Below, piece after piece: positions 46,377-56,099 of a stretch of DNA of 64,000 bases (positions are counted from its first letter, which is position 1; each line of letters starts with the position of its first letter). Position numbers and translations under genes: made by a program. The stretch comes from Rhizobium cauense. Lineage in GTDB: Bacteria; Pseudomonadota; Alphaproteobacteria; Rhizobiales; Rhizobiaceae. The stretch spans positions 372,001 to 436,000 of the forward strand of contig NZ_JAEUAT010000003.1 of the NCBI RefSeq assembly GCF_019511525.1, read 5' to 3'. The notes under the pieces were generated by a model that saw only the letters and a program-made list of their open reading frames with translations, ran no database searches and was not told the origin of the DNA.

Positions 46377-47224
46377 CCGCTGTATCGGGTGGAAACATGG
46401 TCGGCCGCTCGACCGGCGACCGTGTGATACTTATTCTGGCCCTTGTCTGCGCGCTGGTCATGATGGCGCCAGTGCTCTGGGTGATCGGGTTGTCCCTCAA
46501 GGACAACAAGGAATTGATGGCGGACATGAACTCCGTCTTCCATGCTCCCTACACGATCAACAACTATCTCAACATTCTGGCAACCTCCTCGGTGTTCCGC
46601 TGGATCTTGAACAGCTTTGTTGTCGCTGGCGGGCTGACGATTTTCACGCTGGTCCTCGCATCACTGGCCGGCTACGGTTTCGCGCGTCTGAATTTCCCGT
46701 TCCGCAACACACTTTTCATCATCGTGCTGCTCGGTCTTGCCATCCCCGAGCAAGCGGTGCTGATTGCACGCCATCAGATCTTCAGCTGGCTGAAGTTCCA
46801 CAACACCTATCACGGCCTGATCCTTCCGGGATTGTCCGCGCCGTTTGGCGTGTTCCTGATGACGCAGTATTTTCGCGCCATACCGAAGGAGCTTGACGAA
46901 GCGGCCCTCCTTGATAACGCCAGCCGTTTCAAGATCTTCTGGAAGGTCCTCCTGCCACTGACGATCCCAGCGCAAGCAACGCTCGGCATCTTCACCTTCC
47001 TCGGGGCCTGGAATGACTACTTCTGGCCGCTGATTTCGGGCACCAAGAAAGAAATGTACACGTTGACGATTGGCATTGCGTCGACCCAGACCAATTTTGC
47101 GCAATCTGAGGGCCTTGGCTTCCTGATGTCGCAGGCCGTGTTTGCTGGCGCGCCAATCCTCGTTCTCTACCTGTTTTTCCAGAAATACATCGTGACGGCA
47201 GTCTCCGGCGCCGCCGTGCGCTGA
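46373..47224 (+). CDS. CUT1 sugar ABC transporter permease (MalG type)
   Basis: A 283-residue permease with six membrane segments. EAA loop ELDEAALLDNASRFKIFWKV near 175 and the MalG-like FLGAWNDYFWPLISG and C-terminal QKYIVTAVSGAAVR are clear. It overlaps the preceding gene by 4 bp. An 81-bp gap then separates it from the binding protein gene. Confidence 0.9.
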   Translation: MTAVSGGNMVGRSTGDRVILILALVCALVMMAPVLWVIGLSLKDNKELMADMNSVFHAPYTINNYLNILATSSVFRWILNSFVVAGGLTIFTLVLASLAGYGFARLNFPFRNTLFIIVLLGLAIPEQAVLIARHQIFSWLKFHNTYHGLILPGLSAPFGVFLMTQYFRAIPKELDEAALLDNASRFKIFWKVLLPLTIPAQATLGIFTFLGAWNDYFWPLISGTKKEMYTLTIGIASTQTNFAQSEGLGFLMSQAVFAGAPILVLYLFFQKYIVTAVSGAAVR

Positions 47225-47305
47225 CGCCCAACGTTGCGTTGCAACCTGCTCCCGGGGAGGGGGCTTCAAGCCAAGGGTCGAAGACCCATGAAGGAGGAGA
47301 TGGAA

Positions 47306-48631
47306 ATGACGCTTACCCTTAGAAAATACATGCTGGCGGCGGCTTCGGTGATCGCCATTGCCGGCGCAAGCCCGGCCTTTGCGGCGACTGAACTGACCGT
47401 CCAGCGCTTCTTCGGTGCCTGCGACGCAGATTTCGGCACCAATACCGACGTCAGCAAAGCCGTCGGCGAGTGCGGTATCATCACGTCGATGATCAACAAG
47501 TTCAACGCCGACAATCCGGATGTCCATGTAACGGTGACGACTGTCGAGTGGCCGGGTTATGATCAGTTGACCGCGCAGTTTGCTGCCGGCGACCCACCCG
47601 ATATCGTCACCATCCACCAGTCGGTTCTCGCCGACTATCAATCCAAGGGCCTCCTGCTGCCGTTGGACGATGTGCTGAAATCCGTTGGGGTTGCCTCGTC
47701 AGACTTCACCGATGCCAGCCTGAATGGCGTGACCAAGGACGGCAAGATCTACGGGCTGCCGATCGACAACTGGACCATGCTCTATCACATCAACATGGAC
47801 CTCTTCAAAAAGGCAGACCTCGTCAATGCGGATGGCACGCCTAAGCTGCCAACGAGCGTTGACGAACTTCTCGCACAGGCCAAGCAGTTCAAGGAGAAAA
47901 CCGGCAAGCCGTACTTCGTCCAGAACCTCGCAAACGAAGTCGCGCTCTATACGCGCAATCTCTACACATACCTGTTCCAGCAGGACTCCAACTTCTTTGC
48001 CGATCCGAAGCAGGTCAAAATCAACACGCCCGAGGCCAAAAAGGTCGTCGAGATGTATAAAGCGATCTACGACAACGGTGACACCACCAAAGATCTCGAC
48101 TATGCGGCCGGTATCAATGCCTTCCTCGCAGGCGAGGGCGGCGTTCACCTGAACGGCACCTGGGTTATCGGCGATTACACGGCTTCCTCCGAAAAGGCTG
48201 GCACCGCACTGAACGCCGGCGGTTATGCGGTTTACCCCTACCCACAGCTTTTCCCGGGGAAGAAGTCCCAGTATGCTGATGGCCACAGCTGGGCAGTCTC
48301 GCAAAAAGACCGTTCGGACGAGCAAACAGCTGCGATCGGCAAGTTCTTGAAGTTCTTCCATGACAACGACTTCGACTGGTCGCGCACAGGTCATCTTCCT
48401 TCGGTCAAGGCTGTGCTGGATTCGGACCAATTCAAGGCCCTGCCACATCGTGACACGATTTCCGCGATTGCCACGCTTGGCACGCCGCTTCCCTCGACCG
48501 TCCAGCGGCAGTTCGCAATCCAGGACATCATCGGCCAGGAGATGAGCGCGGCAATCACCGGTCAGAAAGAGGTTGACGCAGCCCTTGCTGACATGGAGCA
48601 ACGCATCAACGAGTTGCTCGCCAACATCTAA
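47306..48631 (+). CDS. CUT1 sugar ABC transporter substrate-binding protein
   Basis: A 441-residue periplasmic protein with a Sec leader (MLAAASVIAIAGASPAFAAT). SBP family 1 features include MINKFNADNPDVHVTVTTVE, GDPPDIVTIHQSVLADY, NGVTKDGKIYGLPIDNWTML and the binding-cleft GEGGVHLNGTWVIGDY. Among three nearby ATG codons, 47306 has the best spacing from AAGGAGG. The binding protein comes last, after ATPase and permeases, the reverse of the agp operon order. A terminator follows. Confidence 0.9.
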   Translation: MTLTLRKYMLAAASVIAIAGASPAFAATELTVQRFFGACDADFGTNTDVSKAVGECGIITSMINKFNADNPDVHVTVTTVEWPGYDQLTAQFAAGDPPDIVTIHQSVLADYQSKGLLLPLDDVLKSVGVASSDFTDASLNGVTKDGKIYGLPIDNWTMLYHINMDLFKKADLVNADGTPKLPTSVDELLAQAKQFKEKTGKPYFVQNLANEVALYTRNLYTYLFQQDSNFFADPKQVKINTPEAKKVVEMYKAIYDNGDTTKDLDYAAGINAFLAGEGGVHLNGTWVIGDYTASSEKAGTALNAGGYAVYPYPQLFPGKKSQYADGHSWAVSQKDRSDEQTAAIGKFLKFFHDNDFDWSRTGHLPSVKAVLDSDQFKALPHRDTISAIATLGTPLPSTVQRQFAIQDIIGQEMSAAITGQKEVDAALADMEQRINELLANI

Positions 48632-48661
48632 GGCTCACACTCTCTCCCGAGCCTAGCAAGA

Positions 48662-48701
48662 GATGCCCGCCGCCGGTCTCGCGGCGGGCATCGTCATTTT
48701 T
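48662..48701 (+). terminator. Rho-independent terminator after the sugar ABC operon
   Basis: GATGCCCGCCGC pairs perfectly with GCGGCGGGCATC around CGGTCTC, then GTCATTTTT. It separates the operon from the convergent MFS gene. Confidence 0.9.
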
Positions 48702-48717
48702 GACTGACTGTAGGACG

Positions 48718-49920
48718 TCAGCGCCGGCGTTTGCGTCCGTCGACAAACAACAACATTGCAAGCCCGACCAAGCCCGCGAAAGCGCCAATCATGGCCGTGC
48801 CAGAATAGCTGGAGACGCCGGTCCCAAACGCAAAGAGAAGGGCGCTCAAACCAGCTCCGAGAAAGATGTTGACGGAAATCAGCGCGCTCCCGAGGCCGGG
48901 TCTTTCTGCGATCAGATCCTGCAGGTAGGTTATCGGGATGCTGATCAGTGCCGCTGCACCAATACCGCTCGGCAGGGTCAGGACATACACGTGCCATGGT
49001 GCCGAAGCGACACCCAGAACCAGGAGATAGACGACGTAGATAATCGTTCCAATGGCGAGTGCAGTGACATGGTTCATGATGCGCTGGGCGCGCCCCCAGA
49101 CAACGATGAAGACGACCTCCAGGAGCGCGACGATGCCGACTAAAATGCCAATATCGCCGACTGTCCCGCCAGCAGCTCCAGTAACGATCAGAGGCAGGAT
49201 AGCACCATTGACATGAAGGGTGCTGCTGATCAGCGATATGGCAAGGACGCGGATGAAGACACGCGGCGACACGACTTCACCAAGCGCAGCAAGATAGGAA
49301 AGATGATGTGTCGCAGCCTTGTCAGTTCCCCTGTGGCGTGGCAGGAGCGCTGCCATCAGCCCCAGGCAGATCACGCAGGACAGGCCCGCCAGGAGGTAGG
49401 CTGGCAGCATGCTCTCCGATCTTGAGAGGAGCGCTCCGACAAACCCGGGCACCAGCACCCATGACAGTGAGATCATAGCGCGTACGCCGGAATTCACGGT
49501 CGCAACGTCCCCTCGCGCCATACTGTTGGTTGTTGCCCGCACATTGGCAAAGAGCAGGGAATTGAGTGCGTTATAGATAGGCAGGAAGACCAGCGCACTG
49601 AGAATGAACGTCGCCTGCGCAGGAAAGAAGTAGACCGCGCCATAGCCGAAGATGCCGAAGACGGCGACCGTCAGCATCAAGGACCGGTACTCTCCAAGCC
49701 GATCGGCGAGATTACCAAGCAGGATACTGACCGTGACATTGACGGCGGCCGCAGCAAATATCAGCGCCGAATAGAGACCGTTGCTAAGGCCAAGCTCGCG
49801 AATCCCGATCACCGATTGGTACGGAGACGTTGCGGCGCCTCCGAAACCGAACGCGAAGATCGCAAGCATGCTGCCCCGGATCGTCGGGTTGCGGAATACA
49901 TCAGGCAGGAGACGGGTCAT
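48718..49920 (-). CDS. MFS transporter (sugar-efflux SetA-like)
   Basis: A 400-residue major facilitator with 12 predicted membrane segments. NLADRLGEYRSL after helix 2 corresponds to the loop 2-3 motif, and the overall sequence resembles the sugar-efflux (SetA/SotA-like) branch. It is the last gene of a minus-strand run beginning with ridA, 91 bp after the M81 gene. Direction and substrate of transport are unknown; export of a product or import of a substrate of the RpiR locus are both possible. Confidence 0.8.
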   Translation of the reverse strand: MTRLLPDVFRNPTIRGSMLAIFAFGFGGAATSPYQSVIGIRELGLSNGLYSALIFAAAAVNVTVSILLGNLADRLGEYRSLMLTVAVFGIFGYGAVYFFPAQATFILSALVFLPIYNALNSLLFANVRATTNSMARGDVATVNSGVRAMISLSWVLVPGFVGALLSRSESMLPAYLLAGLSCVICLGLMAALLPRHRGTDKAATHHLSYLAALGEVVSPRVFIRVLAISLISSTLHVNGAILPLIVTGAAGGTVGDIGILVGIVALLEVVFIVVWGRAQRIMNHVTALAIGTIIYVVYLLVLGVASAPWHVYVLTLPSGIGAAALISIPITYLQDLIAERPGLGSALISVNIFLGAGLSALLFAFGTGVSSYSGTAMIGAFAGLVGLAMLLFVDGRKRRR

Positions 49921-50011
49921 TTTCGAGGTCGAGGTGGCGAGTCACCCGGTGGTGGGTGCGGAGTGCTCTAGCAGGTCCGGCTGAAAGCCGAAACCTGCCA
50001 GCAAGGAGAAA

Positions 50012-51448
50012 TCAGTCATTCCAGCGGGCAGAAAGGCGCGCCTGCGGTGCATAAGAGAAGTCGCGATCGAAAGGGAAAGCCGGTCGCGCGCGTCGCTTGC
50101 TGACCAGACCTTCGATGTCCTGGTTTACGACGCCCTGTGTCAGGGCCATCAGGTTTGGATTGGCAATCGGCGCCAAATCCGGTGAGAGATAGCCTGACTT
50201 CACGACGAGCATGCGCACTGCTTTCGGATCGAGCCCGAGGCGTACGAAATCCGCGATATTATGATACGGGCGCCGTCGCGCAGCCAGCACCACTGTAATG
50301 CCGCCGCTACGCACGACTGCCTGACGCTCGGCCGGGCTACCGGGATCATCGAGGAAAACGACCTCGGCCTCGATATGGGCCGGCGTGCTGGACGGGTCCA
50401 GCGTACCACCGACATCAAGCGTGATCCGTGCTCCTGGACCAACGCCAAAGCACGCCTCGACGGCCGGCTGGTCAGTAATGCCCGCCAAGAGCGCTCCTTC
50501 AAATCCGCGCGCGATTAGCGCGTTTAGCACATCAGCCCGATCACCAACGCCGCCTCCCGTTGGATTGTCGGCTGAATCGGCCAGAATGACAGGTGCTGTC
50601 GCGGTATCCTCGGCGATATCGAGCATTGCCTCAAGTGGACCGGTCACCGGGCCGAAAACGAAGTCCTCGCGCGCCTTCCAATAGGACAACGCAATCTCGT
50701 CGGCAGCGACGACCGCCGCGGACCTGTCCGTTGCTGTCACGACCGCACAGGCCGTTGCGCGTGGCTCATCCGCCCAGACGTAGCCGATCATGAGGTTCGC
50801 ATCGAGTACGCCGTCCCGCCGGTCGAAATCCGGCAACGCATTGTAGAGGCTCTTGGCGGGTTCATCCTCGGTCGAGGTGCGTTCACCTGGCCATAGAACA
50901 GGCACGGGCGCCCAGGCGATACCCGGCCTCGTGCCCGACCGCAGCGCCTCGACAAGCATCGACCAGGCACGCACCATTGTCTCCCGTACGTCGATATGTG
51001 GCGCTGTGCGATAACCCGCGAAGATATCGAGTTGATCGACGATCTTCTGACTGACATTGCCGTGCAGGTCATAACTTGCCGCGACCACGCAATCTGATCC
51101 AACGACAGAACGGGCAGCGGAAATCCAATCTCCCTCTGCATCGTCCATGCCTTCGACATTCATGGCACCGTGCATGGCAAGGTAGAGGCCGTCGACAGGC
51201 ACGACCGCCTTGAGCCGTTCAAGAAATTCTGCCTTGAAGACCTCATATGCCTTCCGCGAAACCGGACCGCCGGGTACGGCCCGCGCGTGCAAGAGCGGAA
51301 GATGCTCTACGCCATCAGCATCGAGAAAGCTGAAATAGTCTGCAGCAAGAAGGTCTTGTCCGCGCAACACGCGAAAATCCTCGACCGCCATCAGCACCGG
51401 CGAATAGGTGCTGCACTCCGTGTGGATTCCACCAACAGCAATCCGCAT
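50012..51448 (-). CDS. M81-family metallopeptidase (MlrC-like)
   Basis: A 478-residue protein of the M81/MlrC family, whose founder cleaves linearised microcystin; most members have unknown roles. Visible signatures are VGGIHTECSTYSP at the N-terminus, YLAMHGAMNVEG, ASYDLHGNVS (about 125) and ILADSADNPTGGGVGD (about 300). The canonical N-terminal HETNTFSP is altered to HTECSTYSP. The start was chosen at ATG 51448, 8 bp past the GH20 stop, rather than the GTG overlapping that stop. A second M81 protein lies in the divergent operon, only distantly similar. Confidence 0.88.
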   Translation of the reverse strand: MRIAVGGIHTECSTYSPVLMAVEDFRVLRGQDLLAADYFSFLDADGVEHLPLLHARAVPGGPVSRKAYEVFKAEFLERLKAVVPVDGLYLAMHGAMNVEGMDDAEGDWISAARSVVGSDCVVAASYDLHGNVSQKIVDQLDIFAGYRTAPHIDVRETMVRAWSMLVEALRSGTRPGIAWAPVPVLWPGERTSTEDEPAKSLYNALPDFDRRDGVLDANLMIGYVWADEPRATACAVVTATDRSAAVVAADEIALSYWKAREDFVFGPVTGPLEAMLDIAEDTATAPVILADSADNPTGGGVGDRADVLNALIARGFEGALLAGITDQPAVEACFGVGPGARITLDVGGTLDPSSTPAHIEAEVVFLDDPGSPAERQAVVRSGGITVVLAARRRPYHNIADFVRLGLDPKAVRMLVVKSGYLSPDLAPIANPNLMALTQGVVNQDIEGLVSKRRARPAFPFDRDFSYAPQARLSARWND

Positions 51449-51456
51449 AACAGACC

Positions 51457-53376
51457 TCACAATTCAGGATTCAAGGGGACGATAGCGGCGAAGCGATGCC
51501 AGTCCTTCATCGTTCTGGGCGTCCATGCAGCCTCCGCGATCGCCGGCAGGCGCGGGAAGACGAGGCGATTGAAATAGCCGCGCGACAGGAAGTGTTCCGA
51601 CCATATGCAGGCTTGAACGCCCTTCAACTTGTCCTTCAGGTCTTCCGGGAAATCACCCTCTGCTTCATACGCATAGGTGTGTGCCGGGGGCACGGTTCCA
51701 GCCCAGCTTGCGCCGGGCTCCTGGAATGCCTCTGCCTGAACCATGTCAAGGTAGTACGCCTGGCCAGGCGTCATGACGACCTCGTAGCCTTCCTTTGCGA
51801 GATCGATACCGACCTCAGGATTTTCCCAGGCCATCAGCAGCGTGTCTTGGGCAGCAACGCCGCCGCCATGCGCCACCTCATTCCAGCCTGCCAACTTGCG
51901 GCCACGTGCCGTCAGCATCGCCTTGACGCGCTTCAGAAAATAGGACTGCAGGGCAAATGTGCCCGAGATGCCTTCCTGCTCCATCAGCTTTTTTGCAAGT
52001 GGAGATGCCAGCCAGGACCCGTTGGCCACCTCGTCTCCGCCGATGTGGAGGTAACGGGAGGGAAACAGCTCGACCATCTCATCGAGTACGTTCTCAAGGA
52101 ATTCGTAGGTGAGCGGCACGCCGGGATTAAGCGCGTTGTTGGGATATCCTTGAACCGAATGGTAGCTCTCGGGCGCCTCCTGACCGTCTGTCAGGTCTGG
52201 CAACGCGGTCAGCGTCGCGGTGCTGTGGCCCGGTATGTCGATCTCGGGGATGATCTCAACGTTCAGCGCCATGGCGTGAGCCACAATATCGCGCACGTCG
52301 ACTTGCGAATAGAAGCCACCGACAGGCTCAGCCCCGTTGCCCAGCTGTGGCAGAAGGGGTTCGTCAGGACCACGCAAGACGCCAGTCGTTGTCAGCTCCG
52401 GATAGGCCTTGATCTCAAGGCGCCACGCTTCGTCGTCGGTCAGATGCCAATGGAAGATATTGAGCTTCAACCACGCCAGTATGTCGATCAGGCGCTTGAC
52501 GTCGGCTACGGGATAGAACTGCCGAGACACATCAAGATGGCATCCGCGCCAACCGTATCGGGGTCTGTCCGATATGGTGCCTGAGATCGGAAAACGGAAC
52601 GTTTGCGGTTGACTGCGGGCACCATGCAGAAGCTGCGCCAGCGACGTCAGCCCATATTGACGCCCAGCAGCATCGGAAAACGACAGCGTAATTTGCGAGG
52701 ACGAGAAATCAAGCTTGTAGCCTTCACCGGCGATCGCCGTATCCAACGCAAACCGCAATTCGCGGCCCTGTGGGGAGGCGGCAAGGCTGAAGGGCGCGTG
52801 TGCGCTCTCATAGAGACGACGGCTAAGTTGAAGCACGGTCGAGACGGCGCGCAGGTCATCCTGCGAGGAACCGTCCGCTGGATAAAGAACAACGGGAAAG
52901 CCGTCGCCCGGCGTTGCGTCAATCGCCGCTGGCCAGGGCTGCAGCGAAAAAGGCAAGGTGAGCTTACCTTCCGGCAGGAGCACCGGTGGCGGCTCGTTGA
53001 CGCGACCCTCAAGAAGCAGATCGGACACCGCAACCGCCACATGCTTCCCATCCGAAAGCGTGATATAGGCCGACTTGGCCCCATCTGTGCAATGGCGCGC
53101 GGGCCTGTGAAGACCGCTCACTGTAAACGACCAACTTTTGCCGGGGTCAAGCGAAAGGCCGGCCGGTGGTGCGAACTCGTGGAAATTGGCATTGCGGCGC
53201 AGGAAGGTCGCATTATCGCAGGCCTTTGCATCGATCACGCGCGTCAACGACGTATAAACCAGCTTGAAGCCAGACAGCGCGACGTCCGAAAGATTGAACA
53301 GGGAAAAAGTGAAGCGGCCATTCGGACCACCGTCCGGCTGCCACGTGCTCTCCAGGCGGTAGGACGCCATGTCCAT
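51457..53376 (-). CDS. Beta-N-acetylhexosaminidase, GH20
   Basis: A 639-residue glycosidase. The N-terminal half (about 1-250) includes a GH20b accessory domain; the catalytic barrel begins RPRYGWRGCHLDVSRQFY and has the Asp-Glu pair in YLHIGGDEVANGSW (substrate-assisted mechanism), with NIFHWHLTDDEAWRLEIK and IIPEIDIPGHSTATL before it. No signal peptide is seen, so it probably acts in the cytoplasm on imported GlcNAc- or GalNAc-containing compounds. Start ATG 53376 follows GAGAGGA. It is in the RpiR locus between SDR and M81 genes. Confidence 0.92.
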   Translation of the reverse strand: MDMASYRLESTWQPDGGPNGRFTFSLFNLSDVALSGFKLVYTSLTRVIDAKACDNATFLRRNANFHEFAPPAGLSLDPGKSWSFTVSGLHRPARHCTDGAKSAYITLSDGKHVAVAVSDLLLEGRVNEPPPVLLPEGKLTLPFSLQPWPAAIDATPGDGFPVVLYPADGSSQDDLRAVSTVLQLSRRLYESAHAPFSLAASPQGRELRFALDTAIAGEGYKLDFSSSQITLSFSDAAGRQYGLTSLAQLLHGARSQPQTFRFPISGTISDRPRYGWRGCHLDVSRQFYPVADVKRLIDILAWLKLNIFHWHLTDDEAWRLEIKAYPELTTTGVLRGPDEPLLPQLGNGAEPVGGFYSQVDVRDIVAHAMALNVEIIPEIDIPGHSTATLTALPDLTDGQEAPESYHSVQGYPNNALNPGVPLTYEFLENVLDEMVELFPSRYLHIGGDEVANGSWLASPLAKKLMEQEGISGTFALQSYFLKRVKAMLTARGRKLAGWNEVAHGGGVAAQDTLLMAWENPEVGIDLAKEGYEVVMTPGQAYYLDMVQAEAFQEPGASWAGTVPPAHTYAYEAEGDFPEDLKDKLKGVQACIWSEHFLSRGYFNRLVFPRLPAIAEAAWTPRTMKDWHRFAAIVPLNPEL

Positions 53377-53401
53377 ATCGGTTCCTCTCATATGATGTAT
53401 T

Positions 53402-54178
53402 TCAGTAGTGCTCGGATTGGGAGAATGTGCGGGCAAGCTCCGCCTGACCGGCGGTCAAGCCACAATCCACCGGCAGGCAGACACCGGTGATAGCGGCAGC
53501 CTGCGACCCGGCCAGAAACGAAACCGCATTGGCAACGTCGGCTGGATCGACGACGCGCTGGAGCGGATACCAGCGCCGCGCTTCCTCAAATACGTTCGGA
53601 TTGGCCGCCGCACGCGCCTCCCATGCTTGTGTCCGCACCGTACCTGGCGCGACAGCGTTTGAGCGGATGCCGAACTTGCCATACTCAACAGCAATCAATT
53701 TGGTCAGATGCAAAAGCCCTGCCTTGGCGGCACTATAGGCAGGGTGGCCGAAGACGTTCATGCCGTTGACAGAGGCTATGTTGATCACAGAACCCTTCGA
53801 CGCCTTGAGCTGATCCTCTACCGCCCGGAAGCAGAGGAACGCAGCTTCCAGGTTAAGAGCGTTGTCCATCCGCCAGATCTCCGCGGTCGTATCATGCAGG
53901 CTGACGGCGCGCGCAGCCCCCGCATTGTTAACGAGCGTTCGGACCAAGCCGAGCGTGGCCGCCCGCTTGGCCATTTCACCAACGCTTGCCTCATTGGTCA
54001 CGTCGCAGCTTTGCGCGACAAAACGCTCGGCCGGACCGAGAGCGCGTGCGGCCTTCTCACCCGCGGCAACGTCAATATCGACCATCAGGATGACGTCGTG
54101 ATCGACCGCGAGCCGGGCCGCAATGGCTCGGCCGATATCACCCGCAGCGCCAGTTACGATCGCTATCGCCTTTGTCAT
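53402..54178 (-). CDS. SDR-family oxidoreductase
   Basis: A 258-residue classical short-chain dehydrogenase. Cofactor loop VTGAAGDIGRAIA (8-20), NNAG (about 88), catalytic Ser in VINIASVNGM and YSAAKAG with Tyr and Lys near 153-157. An Asp at the end of strand 2 (VDIDVAAGE) favours NAD. It follows the RpiR gene by 27 bp and precedes GH20 by 25 bp. The substrate may be a sugar or hydroxy-acid product of the locus; it is not determined by sequence. Confidence 0.88.
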   Translation of the reverse strand: MTKAIAIVTGAAGDIGRAIAARLAVDHDVILMVDIDVAAGEKAARALGPAERFVAQSCDVTNEASVGEMAKRAATLGLVRTLVNNAGAARAVSLHDTTAEIWRMDNALNLEAAFLCFRAVEDQLKASKGSVINIASVNGMNVFGHPAYSAAKAGLLHLTKLIAVEYGKFGIRSNAVAPGTVRTQAWEARAAANPNVFEEARRWYPLQRVVDPADVANAVSFLAGSQAAAITGVCLPVDCGLTAGQAELARTFSQSEHY

Positions 54179-54205
54179 TCTGCATCCCTTCCTGCCATGG
54201 ATTCT

Positions 54206-55069
54206 TCAGTCTCCGAGCAGCTGTCTGTCGTCACCATCGCGGTGGGCAACGAGCTGTTGCTTTATGCGGCGCAGCGACACGGCTGCCTTTGGTTGGATCG
54301 CGTAGGCAACGAGGCTCGCGAGAATGTCGACAACAGCGAGATAGGCGATGCGCGTCGAGGTCGGCCGAAAGATATTGCTTCCTTCCTGAAGGTCGATGGG
54401 CACGACAATTTCCGCCACTTGCGCAACAGGGCTATCGCTCTGGGTTAGTGCGATCGTCGTCACCCGTGCCTCACGCGCCAACGTAAACGCGCGCACAAGT
54501 TCCGCATTCCGACCCGTAAAGGACGAGCCAATCAAGACGTCCGTTGACTTGGCAGCGGCCGCCAGCATCAACTGCATGCCATGATCTGAGCTCGCCGTTA
54601 CATGCAGACCGAAACGAAAGAGGCGGTTCTGCATTTCGTTTGCGATCATTGACGAGTTACCACCAGAGCCGAAGGCATATATCATGTCGGCGCGCGACAG
54701 CCGCTCGGCAGCGAGCTCTATTGCCGCGAGGTCAAGCGATCGATGAAGCAAAAAAAGAGCGTTCTGCGCCTTGGTGATGATGTCTTGCGCGACATCCCCC
54801 GGATTGGTGCTTTTGGGCTCCGGCTTGAGGTAACGCATCCCGACATAGGCTGTGCGCGCGAGCTGAACCTTGAAGTCAGAAAAGCTCTCGCAGCCAAGCC
54901 GCCGACAGAAGCGCGTTACGGTTGGGGGCGACACATCGGCCTTCTCGGCAAGCTCGATGATCGAGGCGTTCACCGCAAATTCGAAGTCGTTGAGGAGAAT
55001 GTCCGCGATACGATTTTCCGAGGGCGAAAGCCGGGCCTTCTCTTCCTGCAATGTGGAAAAAATATCCAT
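54206..55069 (-). CDS. RpiR/MurR-family transcriptional regulator
   Basis: 287 residues: an N-terminal RpiR helix-turn-helix (about 1-77, SIIELAEKADVSPPTVTRFC) and a C-terminal SIS domain (about 125-260, MIYAFGSGGNSSMIANEMQN) that binds phosphosugars. MurR-type members respond to amino-sugar phosphates, which fits the hexosaminidase in the same run. It sits inside the operon it probably controls, 22 bp after ridA. Confidence 0.9.
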   Translation of the reverse strand: MDIFSTLQEEKARLSPSENRIADILLNDFEFAVNASIIELAEKADVSPPTVTRFCRRLGCESFSDFKVQLARTAYVGMRYLKPEPKSTNPGDVAQDIITKAQNALFLLHRSLDLAAIELAAERLSRADMIYAFGSGGNSSMIANEMQNRLFRFGLHVTASSDHGMQLMLAAAAKSTDVLIGSSFTGRNAELVRAFTLAREARVTTIALTQSDSPVAQVAEIVVPIDLQEGSNIFRPTSTRIAYLAVVDILASLVAYAIQPKAAVSLRRIKQQLVAHRDGDDRQLLGD

Positions 55070-55091
55070 CCCGGCCTCCTCGGCAGCTCTC

Positions 55092-55481
55092 TTATTCAGC
55101 CTTGGGCTTATATGCGACGCAGTCGATCTCGACCTTGCAATCGACCATCATCGACGATTGTACGCAGGCCCGCGCCGGAGGGTGTTCGCCGAAATATTGC
55201 TGATAGATCGCATTGAATGTCCAGAAGTCCCGAGGATCATCGAGCCACACGCCGCAGCGCACGACATGTTCAACGCCATAGCCAGCCTCTTTTAAAATCG
55301 CCAGCACGTTCTCGATCGTCTTGTGGGTCTGGGCAACGATATTGCCGTCGATGATCTCGCCATTTTCCATGGCAACCTGACCAGAGACATAGAGCCAGCC
55401 GTCGGCTTCGACGGCACGCGCAAAGGGTAGGGGCTTGCCGCCAGCGCCCTTTTGAACCGTGCCATAGCGTTTGATGGACAT
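55092..55481 (-). CDS. RidA-family protein
   Basis: A 129-residue member of the YjgF/YER057c/UK114 (Rid) family. The catalytic Arg is in HPPARACVQSSM, and FARAVEADGWLYVSGQVAM and KVEIDCVAYKP are typical. RidA proteins hydrolyse the reactive enamine/imine intermediates released by PLP enzymes. A D-threonine-aldolase-like PLP enzyme lies in the divergent operon, so this pairing is meaningful. Start ATG 55481. It is the first gene of the minus-strand run. Confidence 0.9.
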   Translation of the reverse strand: MSIKRYGTVQKGAGGKPLPFARAVEADGWLYVSGQVAMENGEIIDGNIVAQTHKTIENVLAILKEAGYGVEHVVRCGVWLDDPRDFWTFNAIYQQYFGEHPPARACVQSSMMVDCKVEIDCVAYKPKAE

Positions 55482-55493
55482 CGACCGATCCTT

Positions 55494-55579
55494 GCAAATT
55501 ATTTTCGTATTAAGTTGACAAGTGACCATAGAAAGCAGAATTTGGCCAGTGAAAAACGCTATTCATGAAAAGAATTTCA
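55494..55579. promoter_or_regulatory. Divergent control region with two RpiR-like sites
   Basis: TGAAA-AGAA-TTTCA (55566-55579) is a perfect palindrome close to sites bound by RpiR regulators; a degenerate copy GCAAA-TTAT-TTTCG is at 55494-55507. Between them is a -35-like TTGACA (55515-55520). The sites flank both start regions, suiting one regulator of both operons. Confidence 0.55.
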
Positions 55580-55593
55580 ATCCGGGGGAGATA

Positions 55594-56079
55594 ATGCGCG
55601 ATCCTTTTAAAAACCCATTTCCGGCGTCCGACATTGCGCGGCACTCGATCTGGGAGATGCTCGTCCCCCGTGACATCGACGCCTTCCTAGGGACTGACTG
55701 GTCGATGGTGGAGCATGATTTCGTCGAGGAAGGCTTCATCGGCATCGACGGGCGCAAGCAGGTAAGCCCCGACAAGTGGCGTCTGGCCTTTCCAACGCTA
55801 TCCGCTTACCGCGACGAGTGGCTGCGCCAGGCGAAGGACTTTGCAACCCAGTCCTTCTCAGAGGACACTCGCACCGCAATCTTCACCACAACGACGCTCG
55901 AGGACATCGAGATCGAAGGCGACGTGGCGCTGGTGCGCAAAAAGTTCGACGGCGGAATCATGAAGGCCGACGGCACGCGCGATGTGATGCAGTGGCAGAC
56001 ACTGTACTATTGCCGCCTGCATGAAGGTCGCTGGAAGATATCCGGCTTTACCGGCTATCTGCCGAACCCGATGGGCTGA
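55594..56079 (+). CDS. NTF2-like (SnoaL-type) hypothetical protein
   Basis: 161 residues, soluble, with an N-terminal helix segment (HSIWEMLVPRDIDAFLGTDW) and a beta-rich C-terminus (WQTLYYCRLHEGRWKISGFT) that fit the NTF2/SnoaL cone fold; this is a fold-level guess. No catalytic residues can be named. Start ATG 55594 follows GGGGGAG. It is the first gene of the plus-strand operon with M81 and the aldolase-like gene. Confidence 0.6.
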   Translation: MRDPFKNPFPASDIARHSIWEMLVPRDIDAFLGTDWSMVEHDFVEEGFIGIDGRKQVSPDKWRLAFPTLSAYRDEWLRQAKDFATQSFSEDTRTAIFTTTTLEDIEIEGDVALVRKKFDGGIMKADGTRDVMQWQTLYYCRLHEGRWKISGFTGYLPNPMG

Positions 56080-56099
56080 CCAACATAAAGGCCGAACCC

